A DNA stretch of 64,000 nt from Panagrolaimus kolymaensis (lineage: Eukaryota > Nematoda > Chromadorea > Rhabditida > Panagrolaimidae): NCBI GenBank assembly GCA_028622995.1, contig JAJQJQ010000011.1:620001-684000 (forward strand). Reading direction: 5' to 3'. Position 1 is the first letter of the stretch. Each line of letters begins with the position of its first letter. The position numbers and the translations under genes were made by a program. Of this stretch, positions 12,441 through 23,273 are shown piece by piece. The notes under the pieces are model-generated. The model had not been told where the DNA came from and did no database searches. It saw nothing but the letters and a program-made list of their open reading frames with translations.

Positions 12441-14607
12441 TTAATTTTTATTTGCAATTAAAATTGAAATTGTAACGCAAGTTACAAAAGCTATCACAGC
12501 AAAAATTATAATAATATATGAATGAATTTTAGAAAGAAAAGTTGTTTGTTTATAAAAATTAAATCCTTTATCATTATCGTCTTCTATTTTTCTGGAATTA
12601 ATAATTTTAAATATTTCTGCCACAATAAACGAAGCTCCACAAAATCCAAGAAACGCGGAACAAAGTGAAAGTGCGGCATTGCTATCAGTAAAATGGCTGC
12701 CGAAATTATTACATGCAAGAACAATGGTTGTGGCAGCTAATAACCAACCAATGGCACCAAAAATTCGATGAAACCAATTAAAATATATTCTTCGAGAATT
12801 GGTGGGATCACATCGAAGCAAGGCGTTAAGAGGCTGCAACCATGCAATGATGACACTTAAAAGTCCACAAATGGAATGATAAGCTGTGGCTGAATTGTTA
12901 TGTGCTCCGCCATTCACTTTGGGTCCTAGCCAACGCCATTGATGAGCGATTAGAATGGTGGTTAATCCAACGATCATAAGAATTATGGCAATTATGTTGA
13001 AAGTTCGATGAATCTAAAAATTATCCATTAAAACAAAATCGATGCATTTTTTTTGTTCTTGAGTAGTCTCTTTTTTTCAAGCCATTTTTAATGCATAACC
13101 AACTTATTAAGAGAGGTTCTACGAGTTGATTCAAATAGGGCGGAACAAAATTTTTTTTATTCTTTATTTTTCTTTACCAATCGGTTCTAAATAATATTTA
13201 AAAATTATTGGCGTCAAGCTTTTTCTCAAAAACTAAGCTGGATATGCTAATTTTTTATATTGAAGTTGAAAGCATTCATTAACTTCAAAAATTCAGCTAA
13301 ATTCACCCATGAAGTTTAAAAATTATGTGTTTTCATGATATTATGTAATAGATTGCGGGCTAATTTATGGTGTATACCATATATTTTAATGTTCTGTAAA
13401 AAACAGGAGAAATTTGCATATTTAAACTTCAAAAGGCTGTAACTTTTGATCCAGAACATATCCGGGACCTAAGAAAAATACCATATATTCCCCAGGATCT
13501 CTACTTCATTATCTAAAAGAAATTTTATTTTTACAAGGAGTCGGTTTTGAGAACCATAATTAAATGTGTTCAAAACCACATTTTTAACGGAGAAAATGGT
13601 GTTTTTCCCTTTCTCTCTTTGTTATTTTGGCATTATGTTCGAATTGTTTTCAATGAAAGAAAAAATTGAAAAACCATTTTCCCCGTTAAAAATGTGATCA
13701 CTGGCACGTTTAATTATGGTTCTCAAAACCGACTCCTTGTAAAAATTAATTTTCTTTTGCATAATAAAGTAGAGATTCTGGGGAATATATGGTATTTTTC
13801 TTAGGTCCCGGATATGTTCTGGATCAAAAGTTACAGCCTTTTGAAGTTTAAATATGCAAATTTCTCCTGATTTTTACAGAACATTAAAATATATGGTATA
13901 CACCATAAATTAGCCCGCAATCTATTACATAATATCATGAAAACACATAATTTTTAAACTTCATGGGTGAATTTAGATGAATTTTTGAAGTTAATGAATG
14001 CTTTCAACTTCAATATAAAAAATTAGCATATCCAGCTTAGTTTTTGAGAAAAAGCTTGACGCCAATAATTTTTAAATATTATTTAGAACCGATTGGTAAA
14101 GAAAAATAAAAAATAAAAAAAATTTTGTTCCGCCGACTTCGAAAATCTTTAAATTTACTCGTAGAGTCTCTCTTAATAAGAAAATAATTTTTGTTTCAAG
14201 ACAACAAAACTTTAGAAAAGTCATTTAAAGTTTGGTGTTAAATTAAAAAAAGGCTTACATGATACCAAATTCGAATACCAAAAGGTTGAACATCAGGAGC
14301 TAAATCTCGAAGATATCTAGCGCAAAAGAAAGCTATGCTTACACAAAAGAACCATGCAAAAATAAATGCTATTCCTAAAAAAAGCAACTGATTTCATTTC
14401 TTGTTTACTACCAAAAAATAAAAAAGCAAAAAACGAACCATGAAATTTTGTGAGTAATTCTTTTGTGTAATGTGACATTGCTGGTTTTGCTTCTTCAGCA
14501 AATTTGGAAATTTTAATAATTTTAGTTTCATCGAATCCATCATTAAAATTATTTAAAGTAGAAAATACCGTAACAAAAAGTGAGATTAATATTAGAGATC
14601 GAAACAT
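12441..14607 (-). CDS. Cytochrome b561-domain protein, ferric-chelate-reductase-1-like, lacking DOMON
   Basis: Three exons (14607-14439, 14374-14259, 13013-12441) give 285 residues. It begins with a signal-peptide-like stretch (MFRSLILISLFVTVFS). After about 56 residues the membrane core starts: IAFIFAWFFCVSIAFFCARYL, IHRTFNIIAIILMIVG, TAYHSICGLLSVIIAWLQPLNALLRC, then FNWFHRIFGAIGWLLAATTI, and two more helices. Histidines in IHR, AYHS and FHRI are the usual b561 haem ligands. QPLNALLRCDP and FNWFHR are hallmarks of the FRRS1/CYB561 transmembrane electron transporters that reduce Fe3+ or regenerate ascorbate. The DOMON/reeler domains usual in FRRS1 are absent from the model, so this may be a short form. 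Intron 2 (13014-14258) contains a large foldback repeat. Confidence 0.83.
13103..14180. repeat. Foldback (long inverted repeat) element inside an intron
   Basis: The two halves, about 13103-13605 and 13670-14180, are near-perfect reverse complements (roughly 95% identical where read side by side), separated by a loop of about 60 bases. The outer ends are CTTATTAAGAGAG on the left and CTCTCTTAATAAG on the right, followed by TCTACGAG / CTCGTAGA. Inner landmarks such as CCGGGACCTAAG and GGAGTCGGTTTTGAGAACC appear on both arms. Near the tips (13126-13140 versus 14135-14155) the arms diverge. A TTAA or TA sits at each end, so a piggyBac-like (TTAA) or Tc1-like (TA) target site is possible, but the symmetry continues past it and the border is ambiguous. 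No coding capacity. Confidence 0.93.
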
Positions 14608-15252
14608 GATTTTGGCCCAAAACTTGAAGAAGCTAAAATTCTTTGTAAAAAAAGTGATTATTGAAAAACTTTATTTATACTTTTGCGAAAGTCTTCCTCT
14701 CGAACTTTCATCGTCCGAGAATGTTAAAGTGAGAGTCTTATCGCAAAAATTAAACGAAGTAGGCTACGTGCATTTATCAAAAATATCTGATAAAATGTAA
14801 AAAATAATTTAAATGACTACGATGTCTGATCACTTTTTTTAAAACCCGGAAAGAAAAGCAAAAATATGCAAAGAAATCTCGACATCTTTGACTCACATTT
14901 TTTAATGCTGAATTTTTTTTTGTTCGTGATCTTTCGATTTTGAATTGATTTATTTGTTTTATAAAATGAAAATGACAAACTTTTGATTAATTGCTTTTGC
15001 AAACATTTGCTTTAAAGTGGTTTGAGTATTTTGTATTTAGTTTTTTTTCTATTTTATTTTTTGTAGAAACAACGGGAAATGGCAGAAAGAAAGCAACACA
15101 AAATTTACCTGCTTGAACCTCCATACCAATCCATTATTATTTTTTAAATTTATTTTTTTACTTCAACAAAAACAACTTTTTTAAACAAGGCTTTAATGAA
15201 GAGAAAAAAAGATTAACTACAAAATCTTATTTTACAAATAAATAATAAAAAG
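14608..15252. other. Intergenic, no supported gene
   Basis: About 640 bases between the b561 gene start and the stop of a small secreted-peptide gene. It contains A/T-rich DNA and short open frames with no family resemblance. Confidence 0.5.
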
Positions 15253-15538
15253 TTACATCGCAGATTTTACGAGCTTATTCCTCTTTCTTTTGTGTGACAA
15301 CAAACGATTTTTTAAATTTTTGAGAAATGAAGGATAACTTCTTGAAGGCTTGACTTCTTGGTCCTTTTCATTTCTAAAAGTCATGGATGGATGTGTTTGA
15401 AAAAAATAAGTAATACACTCACATTACAATTACATATTCCTTAGTTTCAATAATATCCTCTTCTTCAATTAATAATCCATCCGCCAAAAATGCTAATGAT
15501 AAAACAATCGCCCAAGCAATGGATAAAGTTTTAATCAT
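15253..15538 (-). CDS. Small secreted cationic peptide (78 aa), unidentified
   Basis: Two exons, 15538-15423 and 15373-15253, split by a 49-base intron (GTGAGT donor, TTTTAG acceptor), give 78 residues. Residues 1-21 (MIKTLSIAWAIVLSLAFLADG) form a clear signal peptide. An acidic patch follows (LLIEEEDIIETKEY), then a strongly basic C-terminal half with KNLKNRLLSHKRKRNKLVK. The acidic-then-basic layout resembles a precursor with a charge-balancing pro-part and a cationic mature part (antimicrobial or neuropeptide-like), but there is no cysteine pattern and no amidation signal at the end. I do not recognise a family. The gene model is well supported by frame-keeping splice sites; function is unknown. 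Confidence 0.62.
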
Positions 15539-16091
15539 AACAAAAAATTTTTTTTTTACCAACTTCGAATGGAAATGAAGAAGTGGAAAAGTAAAAATAA
15601 TAATTCAAAACTTTTTATTTGTTTTTGGATATTTTTTATTTTTTTAGGTGTTCAAGGTTTTTTCTTTCAAGTTTGTTTTTACTTCAAAAAAGGTTTTGTG
15701 ACAGCTCCTTTATTAATTTCAATCAATTTTATTATACGTTATTTTTCATCTTTATGTTCGTATTTTTAAAATTTATTATGAAAAGACGTAAAGTGCAAAG
15801 TACATTTATTATTACAAATATTTGTTAAAATTTTTAACTAACTAAAAATATTTATAATTACCCATATAAACTTAAAACACAAATCTCAAAGTGTAGTTTT
15901 CTTTTGCAACCATTTTTTCTTGTATATAAACTTATCACAAAATGGTAAGGTAGGTGACGTAAAAAAGCAAAGGAACATTAAGAGAAAATATCACCTTGAT
16001 AAAATTCATGGCTGTTGAAAGAACTTGTAAATAAAATTATGCTTTAGAATATTCGTTTAATCTACTTATTTTTTAACCGGTTTAATCTAAC
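15539..16091. other. Intergenic, no supported gene
   Basis: About 550 bases between the two small secreted-peptide genes. Short plus-strand frames at 15569-15828 are phenylalanine-rich products of T-rich DNA and are not credited. Confidence 0.5.
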
Positions 16092-16455
16092 CTAACCTCT
16101 CCAAGGTCTAAACATATTTCGATTCCATAAACGTCTACGAATGCGTCGGGCAGGCATTCGATGGATAAATTTTCCATAACTTGCTCTACATGGACAAAAA
16201 CATGGATGAGAATATCTTGGAATATTGTAGCCATAATTATAAAAATATTCAGGTTGTGGTAACGGCGGAAGTGGAGGTGGAAGAGGCCTTGGATATCTGA
16301 AGCCAAGTAAAAAGTTTAAGAACTCTCTCACCTTAAGTTATTTACCTATTATAAATATAATTTCTCATTCGGCATCCATTATTCCATAAATAAGCATTGG
16401 AAAAATTAATAAATATAAAACAAAATAGAAAAATTATTAAAACTTTTAGATTCAT
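16092..16455 (-). CDS. Small secreted Pro/Tyr- and Arg-rich protein (104 aa), unidentified
   Basis: Two exons, 16455-16346 and 16296-16092, joined by a 49-base intron (GTAAAT donor, TTCAG acceptor). Residues 1-22 form a signal peptide (MNLKVLIIFLFCFIFINFSNA). Then come LWNNGCRMRNY, a proline run of the form PRPLPPPLPPLPQP, a tyrosine-rich stretch (EYFYNYGYNIPRY), a CFCPC cysteine cluster, and a basic tail (RRIRRRLWNRNMFRPWRG). The last residues WRG could expose an amidation glycine. Three mature cysteines lie in the HPCFCPC region plus one earlier. No family is recognised. The same strand, two-exon layout and intron size as the upstream small secreted gene suggest a cluster of secreted peptides. 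Confidence 0.6.
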
Positions 16456-16572
16456 TTAGAAAGATAATAAAAAAATTAGAGAAGATTATTTTCAAATAAT
16501 TTTATTTTTTGAAATGCAATCGCTTTTTAGCTTCTCCATTTTTTGACCAAAAAACGGAACGGACAATGCAAA

Positions 16573-16734
16573 ATGAATCATCGTATTTTTCTTTTCTTTT
16601 TTATTAAGTCATTTATAACTTTGATGGTTTTCCATTGTTTTGTCAACAAATCGAAAAGCTTCAAAGCAAACAAAACTTTTGACAGCTTTATTGGAAGCAC
16701 AAAGAGTAACGATTTTTTTAAAACTGGAAATTGA
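16573..16734 (+). CDS. Possible very small secreted peptide (53 aa), weak
   Basis: A single ATG-led frame gives a hydrophobic N-terminus (MNHRIFLFFFIKSFITLMVF) followed by a short basic/polar tail ending in KTGN. It would pass as a signal peptide plus about 30 residues. Nothing else supports it, and phenylalanine-rich frames are common by chance in this T-rich DNA. It lies just beyond the 3' end of the MYBBP1A-like gene on the opposite strand. Confidence 0.2.
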   Translation: MNHRIFLFFFIKSFITLMVFHCFVNKSKSFKANKTFDSFIGSTKSNDFFKTGN

Positions 16735-16923
16735 GCATCATACTTTTCCGAGGTATTAAACCTTTTTTTATTTAAGTTTATCAGAAAAAAAATATGCAAG
16801 ATTGAATTTTCAAAAATTACTAAATAATAAAATTTATCAAACTCAACAAAAAAATACGATCAATCAAAAGTAAATCAACAACAAAAGATAAACAAAATTA
16901 GCAAAAACAACAACAAAAAATAT

Positions 16924-19900
16924 TTAATGTCGGATGATAGCTGTTTCATTTAAGAAAATTTTCATAGCAAATGAAATATCGCCGCTTTTAACCTTTTCAA
17001 CTTTGGGTTTAAAATGATCAACAATTTTAGTGGCCAATGAAGTAAAGGCTTTTTTATGGGAAGAAATCTATAAAACAAAGCTAAAAATGGATAAAGTTCG
17101 TAAAAATCATACCAAATCTCTACGATTGAATATTGCAACAAAATTTGCTGCTTCACCTTTCTTTGATTCTTTAGTTTTTTTAAACAAATCAAAGAAATTT
17201 CCAATATTGTCAACAAAGTTACTCTAGAGAAAAAAAAAGTTTAGTAAAAAAGGAAGTAAACACTTTGGGAGAAAAATCTTACAGGGTTGCGTTTGACGAT
17301 TTCAAACAACGCAGTATATTTGGATGAACGATTTCCTTCAGTAAAATATTTTTCCATTTCTTGAACAATTAATTTCACAACAGATTTTTGATCCGTGGAA
17401 CCTTTAATATTTTTGAATAAAAATATTGCCAAATTAGTGATGGCTGCTTTCATTTGGGCGTTATGTATTTTATCTGTGATTTCACATAAATCTTTATAAA
17501 GTTTTAATGATAATTTTGAAACATTTTCTTCGCTTTCCACTCGATGAGAAAGGGCATTTGTTGCAACTATGATAGCTGAAATCATTTCTTGATTTCCCTT
17601 TTCATCAACAGCTTTCATGATTTCAAAGAATTTGGGTAAAAATGTCTAAAAAGTAAGTTTAGAGGTACTTAAAAAATAACAAGTAAAGCCTTACCAAAAT
17701 TTCTTTGATGGAAGCCAATTCAAGGGTAAGTCCAAAAACTTCAGCAACGATTGAGCGAAAGCGTTTAGCTTCTTGTATCATGACTTTTCTACCTTTAGCA
17801 GAAAAACATTTCATTACATTTGAAAGGCGTTGATCAATTGCTGCTAGTTCTTCGTCATCCATGTCCACATCCTCCTCATTGTCATCTTCAGTTGCTGCAT
17901 ATCGACCTAAAGCTCGATGAAGGGCAGCAACCATTTTTGGATGAGGTTCTCGACCTTCTGGTGTAAGATTAGGTTTTTGAAGAGATAGTTCTTTAAGATC
18001 GCTTTCATCGTCATCCTCGCCTTCGCCTTCTTCGCCACTACTATCTTCTTCACTTTCTTGGTTGCTAGCTTCTTCTTCTCCTTCATCACGATCTTGTTTG
18101 ATTGAAGCTAATTCTTCGGCGGTAATTGGTGCAAATTCTTGATCATCTTCTTCTCCATCGCCTTCATCATCGCCAGTAACAATAGCCCAATCAGATTTTT
18201 TAATAGTCTAAAAAAACTTGGTTGTTAAACACAATTAAAGCTACCAAAAATTCCGTTTACCTCTGCAAGTTTAATCAATTGTTCTTGTTTAAAAGCAGTG
18301 GCAAAAATTGTAGTCAAATAAAACCCAGAAAGTCGATTAACTTTTCCTTTTCTTGCAATCATTTCTAGAATTTTAGAAAAAATATCTTCAATATCCATTT
18401 CTTTTTGTTGAATCATAGCTTCAAAATTTTCTGCAACTTTGCTATAAAATAAAATTTCATCTTCATCTATGGTCAAAGTATGAAGGATAAAATAAAGGCA
18501 TGAAATTTTTTTTAAAGCTTCATATTGTTTTTTAGCTTCGACGTCTTTTTCTTTAATATTTGCATTAAATTCTTTTCCAGCAAACTTTTTAGCTAATTTC
18601 TGAATGGTTTCTTCACCATCGTCAGTGAAAACAATTCGGTGGCTTTCACGCAAAGGTTTAGCAAATAATTGGCTCAAAGTTTCATGAACCATTGATGATG
18701 AAGGTTCAGCTGCTTTTTGAATGAATTCAATTCGATGCTCAATTGTAAGTTTAGGATGTTTGGCTGGCAAAATTTCAAAGAGGGCATTTACAATAAAATC
18801 TTGAGGAGTTTCGAGCATCTAAAAATGGAAGGGTTTGATTTTAGATTCATTATAAATTTATTAAACTGACCTTATTAATCAAAATTTCCATTCCACTTTC
18901 ATCCAACAAACTTAGTAATTTCATTGTAAAGGTTGATTGATCAAAAAATCTATCCACATCTGCATCTTCAGGCACTTCATGAACGGTAAGAATAAAGTTA
19001 ACCAATTTATCAGAAGATAAATTTTGTTCCTTCAAATAATTAATCAATTCCGTAATCAATGGTGTAACATGTGGCAAAATATTATCCTTTAAGCCTAATT
19101 TTGAATCCAATGAAATTGTGTTACCGAGTCTTTTCAAGAAAATCGAATCCGAAAAAATGGCGATGCAATCATTCAATGAAATAATATTTCGATTGAGCCA
19201 ATGTTTAACGAGCAAAATTAAATACCAATAACTTTCAGAATTTTTTTGATTTTTATCATCAAATTTGAATGCAGGATAAAAAATTTCTTTAAAAACTTTC
19301 ATTGAAACTCCAGCATCCAATGAAGCTCTGTAAATTGCATCGCATAATGGAAATTTTTCGACAGCTCCAACACAAGTTTTGACGATATCAATAAACTCTG
19401 GATAAAATTCTTCTTTGAATAAAAACTTTCCTTGTTTGAAATATTTTTTGCATGAATATCCATTATCAATCAAAACTTCTCGAAGCTGCAAAAGAAGATA
19501 AAATTGTTCAGGTTGAAGTCCTTGTAAAGTTTGTAACGAATTTGGTAAGAGATTAACGGGAAGAAAATGTGGTGAAAAATAATGTTCTCCAACTATTTGA
19601 GCAATATCAACTAAAGCCATAGCAACTGCAAATTTGATATGATCAAATTTTTGATAAAGTTGATGTAAAATTTTCGCAATTTTTAGAAGATCCACAGCTT
19701 TCTTATATCTTCCAGAATTTACTACAGCTGTATAAAATAATACTTGTCCAATAGCTTCATTATTGCTTTCACTCTAAAAAAATTTAAGGCAATTTAATTA
19801 GGCCAAAACATAGATATTGTTTACCTTTTTATGAATGGGAATCTTTTCATTAGCAACGGCTTCAAGCTCTTCAATTGTATATCTTTTAACGGATTGCTTC

Positions 19901-20273
19901 AATCGAGTTGCAAGAGTTGGTGGAAATGATAATCGAGCAGCTCGTTGTCCTGCAGCACATCCTGCTGCAAGCCGATTAATAATATATTCTTCTTGTTCAG
20001 CGGTAAACTAAAGAAATTTTCAATGAGTAAAATTTTTAAAATGCAAAAAAATAAACATACAGTAAGTTCAGAAATAAATTTCATAGCATCTTTACGTTCG
20101 GTTGGATTTATACTTGGCAATTTAAAAAAATTATCTTTAATTTCTTGATTAATAACAACAGCAACATCTTTAGGAACTTCCAATTTTTTCTTCTTTATTC
20201 CTTCATCATCATTTGTTTCATCATGGGATGTTGACGATTTTCTTTGACGCTTTTTAAGCTTCTTTTCTTCCAT
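16924..20273 (-). CDS. MYBBP1A / DNA polymerase V (Pol5) homologue, nucleolar
   Basis: Large gene, start ATG 20273, stop 16926-16924, about 950 residues in around eight exons. It begins with a basic patch (KKLKKRQRKSS, KKKKLE). A long alpha-helical repeat region follows, beginning FISELT, FTAEQEEYIINRLAAGCAAGQRAAR and continuing with FDHIKFAVAMALVDIAQ and LRESHRIVFTDDGEE. A long acidic tract (GDDEGDGEEDDQE and more, about 18190-17950) precedes the conserved MVAALHRALGRYAA and MDDEELAAIDQRLSNVMK, the hallmark of the Pol5/MYBBP1A core. The C-terminus is again helical. These proteins are ARM-like nucleolar factors for rRNA synthesis and processing, not true polymerases. The last intron is best placed at GATTTG|GTATG with the TTATAG acceptor. 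Confident on family. Confidence 0.88.
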
Positions 20274-20919
20274 TGAAATAGCTTGGAATGAATAATCAAG
20301 TTAATAAAATATAAGAAATCTTTATGAATCCTAAATTGTTATAAAAAGTTGTTATAAAAAGGCACCTTTCTTTAAACTTTTTTTTCTTCAATTTTTATTG
20401 GTTCTTAGCCAGACTTTGACAAATGGCGTTTCATTCAAAAACAACTAAAATCAATAAAAACTTTTTTTAATATCTTCAGCATTCATAGCTGATGATTATG
20501 GATGGACGATCTGGCAAAATCGATAAAATCACTCCGTTTGCTATAGTATCTAGTTTTGACGCTTTGAGAATAACATCCTTCATTTTATAAAAACTTTCAA
20601 GATTATTTTCTATCGATGTCATGAGTTTTTATTGCTAACCAGGGATGTGCAAAAATGACTTTTTTTTTTAAATGGAAGCAAACGAAAATGGAATTCCTCA
20701 TATCCCTGTTGTTAACTCTCTGTGGCATACCACATCGTTTACACAAGTTTCACTTTTATTCCGTTATCATCCTCCCAACTAAATCTTTTATATTTATTCT
20801 CAAACATACAATAGAAATTACAAGAAAGGAACAACAGAAAAATAACCAAACAAAATATGAACAACAGAAAACATAAAATTTATCACATGTTTGAAAGAGA
20901 AACAATCATGAATAATTCA
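20274..20919. other. Intergenic, no supported gene
   Basis: About 650 bases between MYBBP1A and GLD-2-like genes, both on the minus strand. No coding or repeat signal is convincing. Confidence 0.5.
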
Positions 20920-22411
20920 TTATCCCTTAAAACCATCAATATTCATTTTCTTCATACTTGGATTCGTATCAACACACATAAGAAGGTACATTTGATTGAA
21001 TGCTTTTTTGATTCTTTCAAAGCCATCAGAAGAAACACATCTAGCAGTATTAAATCCATCAAAAGGTTCTTCAATAAATATAGGAAACTTCTCGCGGTAT
21101 TTCTCAGGTAAGCTTTTCCTAAAATGCACATTATTATAGATGAACTGCAAAAGTTAAACTTACTTTAGGAAGACACCAGCATTCTTAATTGAAATAGCAT
21201 ATTTGTTGAAGTCGAATTGGCCATAGTAACAAAAGAAACCAACTACCAACGTAGCCAAATCATCTTTGTTTTCGGATACAAAGCTCACTTCATCATCAAA
21301 AAATCGGAGGTTTTCAACTGGAACACCTTCGTTGAATGCTTCAGGACAGAGCTTTTGTAAGTTTGGTAAAACAGGAGGTTTACAAGCAGATTGCAGGAGG
21401 TGTACAACAAGACAAATCAGCGAATAACTGTTGAAAGTTCTTCCTCTAGCATCATTGATATCTTGATTAATAGCCCAGTGTTTGATAAAGAGACAAATTG
21501 CAGGAAACCTTGAATCCATACGAGAATATTGGTGGATCAAATGAGTATTGTATATTCCAGTTATGTTATTGATATTGACATCCACTTCCAAATCTAAAAA
21601 GTTGATTGAGTGAAAAATAAAACAATGAACACGAACAAATGAATACAGTATACCAGAGAGTAAAATTCACAAACTTTAAAACAACTTACCTGAATGGGAA
21701 CCATTGAACGTGATGCCTATTATTGGAACACGAGCTTGATAAATTCGAAAAACTCGCTTTACAACATTACTACGTCCGTAAGCTTTTTTCAACTTTTCAA
21801 ATGCAAAGATAATTTGATTATCATCATCTTGAGAAAGAGCAGCAAGTTCTTTTGGATCAATCAAAATGCATAAATCCAAATCAGAGTTAAAACTTCCACA
21901 TCCATTCATGGTTGAACCAACAGCAAACATTCGTGCAGATGGAAAAACTTGTTGACTTGCGTGTTCAAGATTCATTCGAACATTTTCTTTCCATTTCAAA
22001 GTGTCCTCGTTCTGAAAAATATAGTATTATAACTATTTCACAAAGCTATAAACAAACCTGAATATTTTGAACATAATGGGATAAGATGTCATCGGAAAGT
22101 TTCTCATAAGCAGGTTGATTATTCTTAATATTTTCAGCAATTTCTTGAACATTTTTCCATACAAAAAATGGATAATTAAGTGAATTAATCACTTCACATT
22201 CAAAATCAGTTTCCGTGACTTCAGAATTGAGCACTTCACATTCATAATCACTTTCCATAACTTCAGAAGAAGTTGTCGTCTCTCCTGCTAACAATAAACG
22301 AAATCTTCCAATCATTATTCCAACAACAATGAAGAATGGCGCTGATAAACTTTGAATAAAGAAAAAATGAAAAATGAAACGAAAGAAAAAAAGCTTTGCA
22401 GCCGCAAACAT
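20920..22411 (-). CDS. GLD-2-type cytoplasmic poly(A) polymerase (TENT2-like)
   Basis: Four coding blocks joined by short introns. The nucleotidyltransferase signature GSTMNGCGSFNSDLDLCI carries the first two catalytic aspartates (DLD). The third aspartate lies in GSHSDLEVDVNINN, created across a splice. The rest of the fold is typical: INDARGRTFNSYSL with the uridylyl/adenylyl specificity region, LLQSACKPPVLPNLQKL, FFCYYGQFDFNKYAISI, and FIEEPFDGFNTARCV near the C-terminus. GLD-2 adds poly(A) to cytoplasmic mRNAs and needs an RNA-binding partner such as GLD-3 or RNP-8. The final intron is 46 bases. The start at 22411 gives a strongly hydrophobic first 40 residues (phenylalanine-rich), which is odd for this family; an internal ATG at 22315 would remove most of it. 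Confidence 0.92.
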
Positions 22412-23273
22412 GTTTTGTTTTTTTTTCTGTTTGAGATTGGGTTAAGTTTGCGAAAATTTAGCTGAAAAGGATGTGTTTGAAAAATTTCGATGGAATGCTA
22501 TCTTGTTGTCTTTGCTTATGTACCTTTCATTAATTTAGAAATTATAATATTTCGCCTTTTTAACATAATAATTTTTTGTTATATTAAAGCCAAAATACTA
22601 AAGCTTGTTAAAACCTTTATTATCAAACTCATAACAGCTTTTTTTATGATCCACTTGCTTTTGAAATTTCTAGGCACCGTTTTTTTCTTCTTTTTTTTTA
22701 TCAGGCTATGGTTCCGCTATAGACAAAAGTAATTCCATTAAATTTTAGTTATCTCGCACAAGCTTTTCTCATAGTTTTCATATATTTTTACTTTAATAAA
22801 TGGGTTTTGTCATTTGTTTAATTTGAAGGCACCATTGCATTTATTTTGCTTCTCCACTAATCCAACAATCATGCAAGCTCAACAACTCTCGTCAATCGCA
22901 TCAAAGTCAACAGCAAGCAACAAAATATATGTATGACAAACCAGAAGATTCAGCCTTTGTCGATTGTCGCAGCCAACAAGCACTAATCGAATATGATCGT
23001 AATATTCTCTAGTGTGCTCTCCTTTTCTCCGTAAGTAGTCTCTAATGTTGTATTGTATTCGAAAACTCTTGACAGAATTTAACATCTCATAGTCAGATGA
23101 CAACGTTGGCTTTAGTCATGCGAAGACTTTTAGACCATTTCTTGAACACAAGTGAATGCAAAAAAAAAAAAAATGAAAACAGCAAGTTTATACAAACAAA
23201 GTAAACAAGATTCAAAATTAACAAAAATGCGTAAAAAAATACAAAAACAAAAATGATAAGATAAAAACTAAGA
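22412..23273. other. Intergenic/3' region of AP-2 gene with a coding-like island
   Basis: About 860 bases. The part from 22870 to 23160 is less A/T rich and keeps an open minus-strand frame (22879-23103) of 75 codons with no ATG at its start. It could be the long 3'UTR, an alternative exon of the AP-2 gene, or a relic. No similarity is recognised. Confidence 0.4.

Noticed and set aside
14504..14800. Plus-strand open frame of 98 codons
   Set aside because: Antisense to the first exon of the b561 gene and runs into its promoter.
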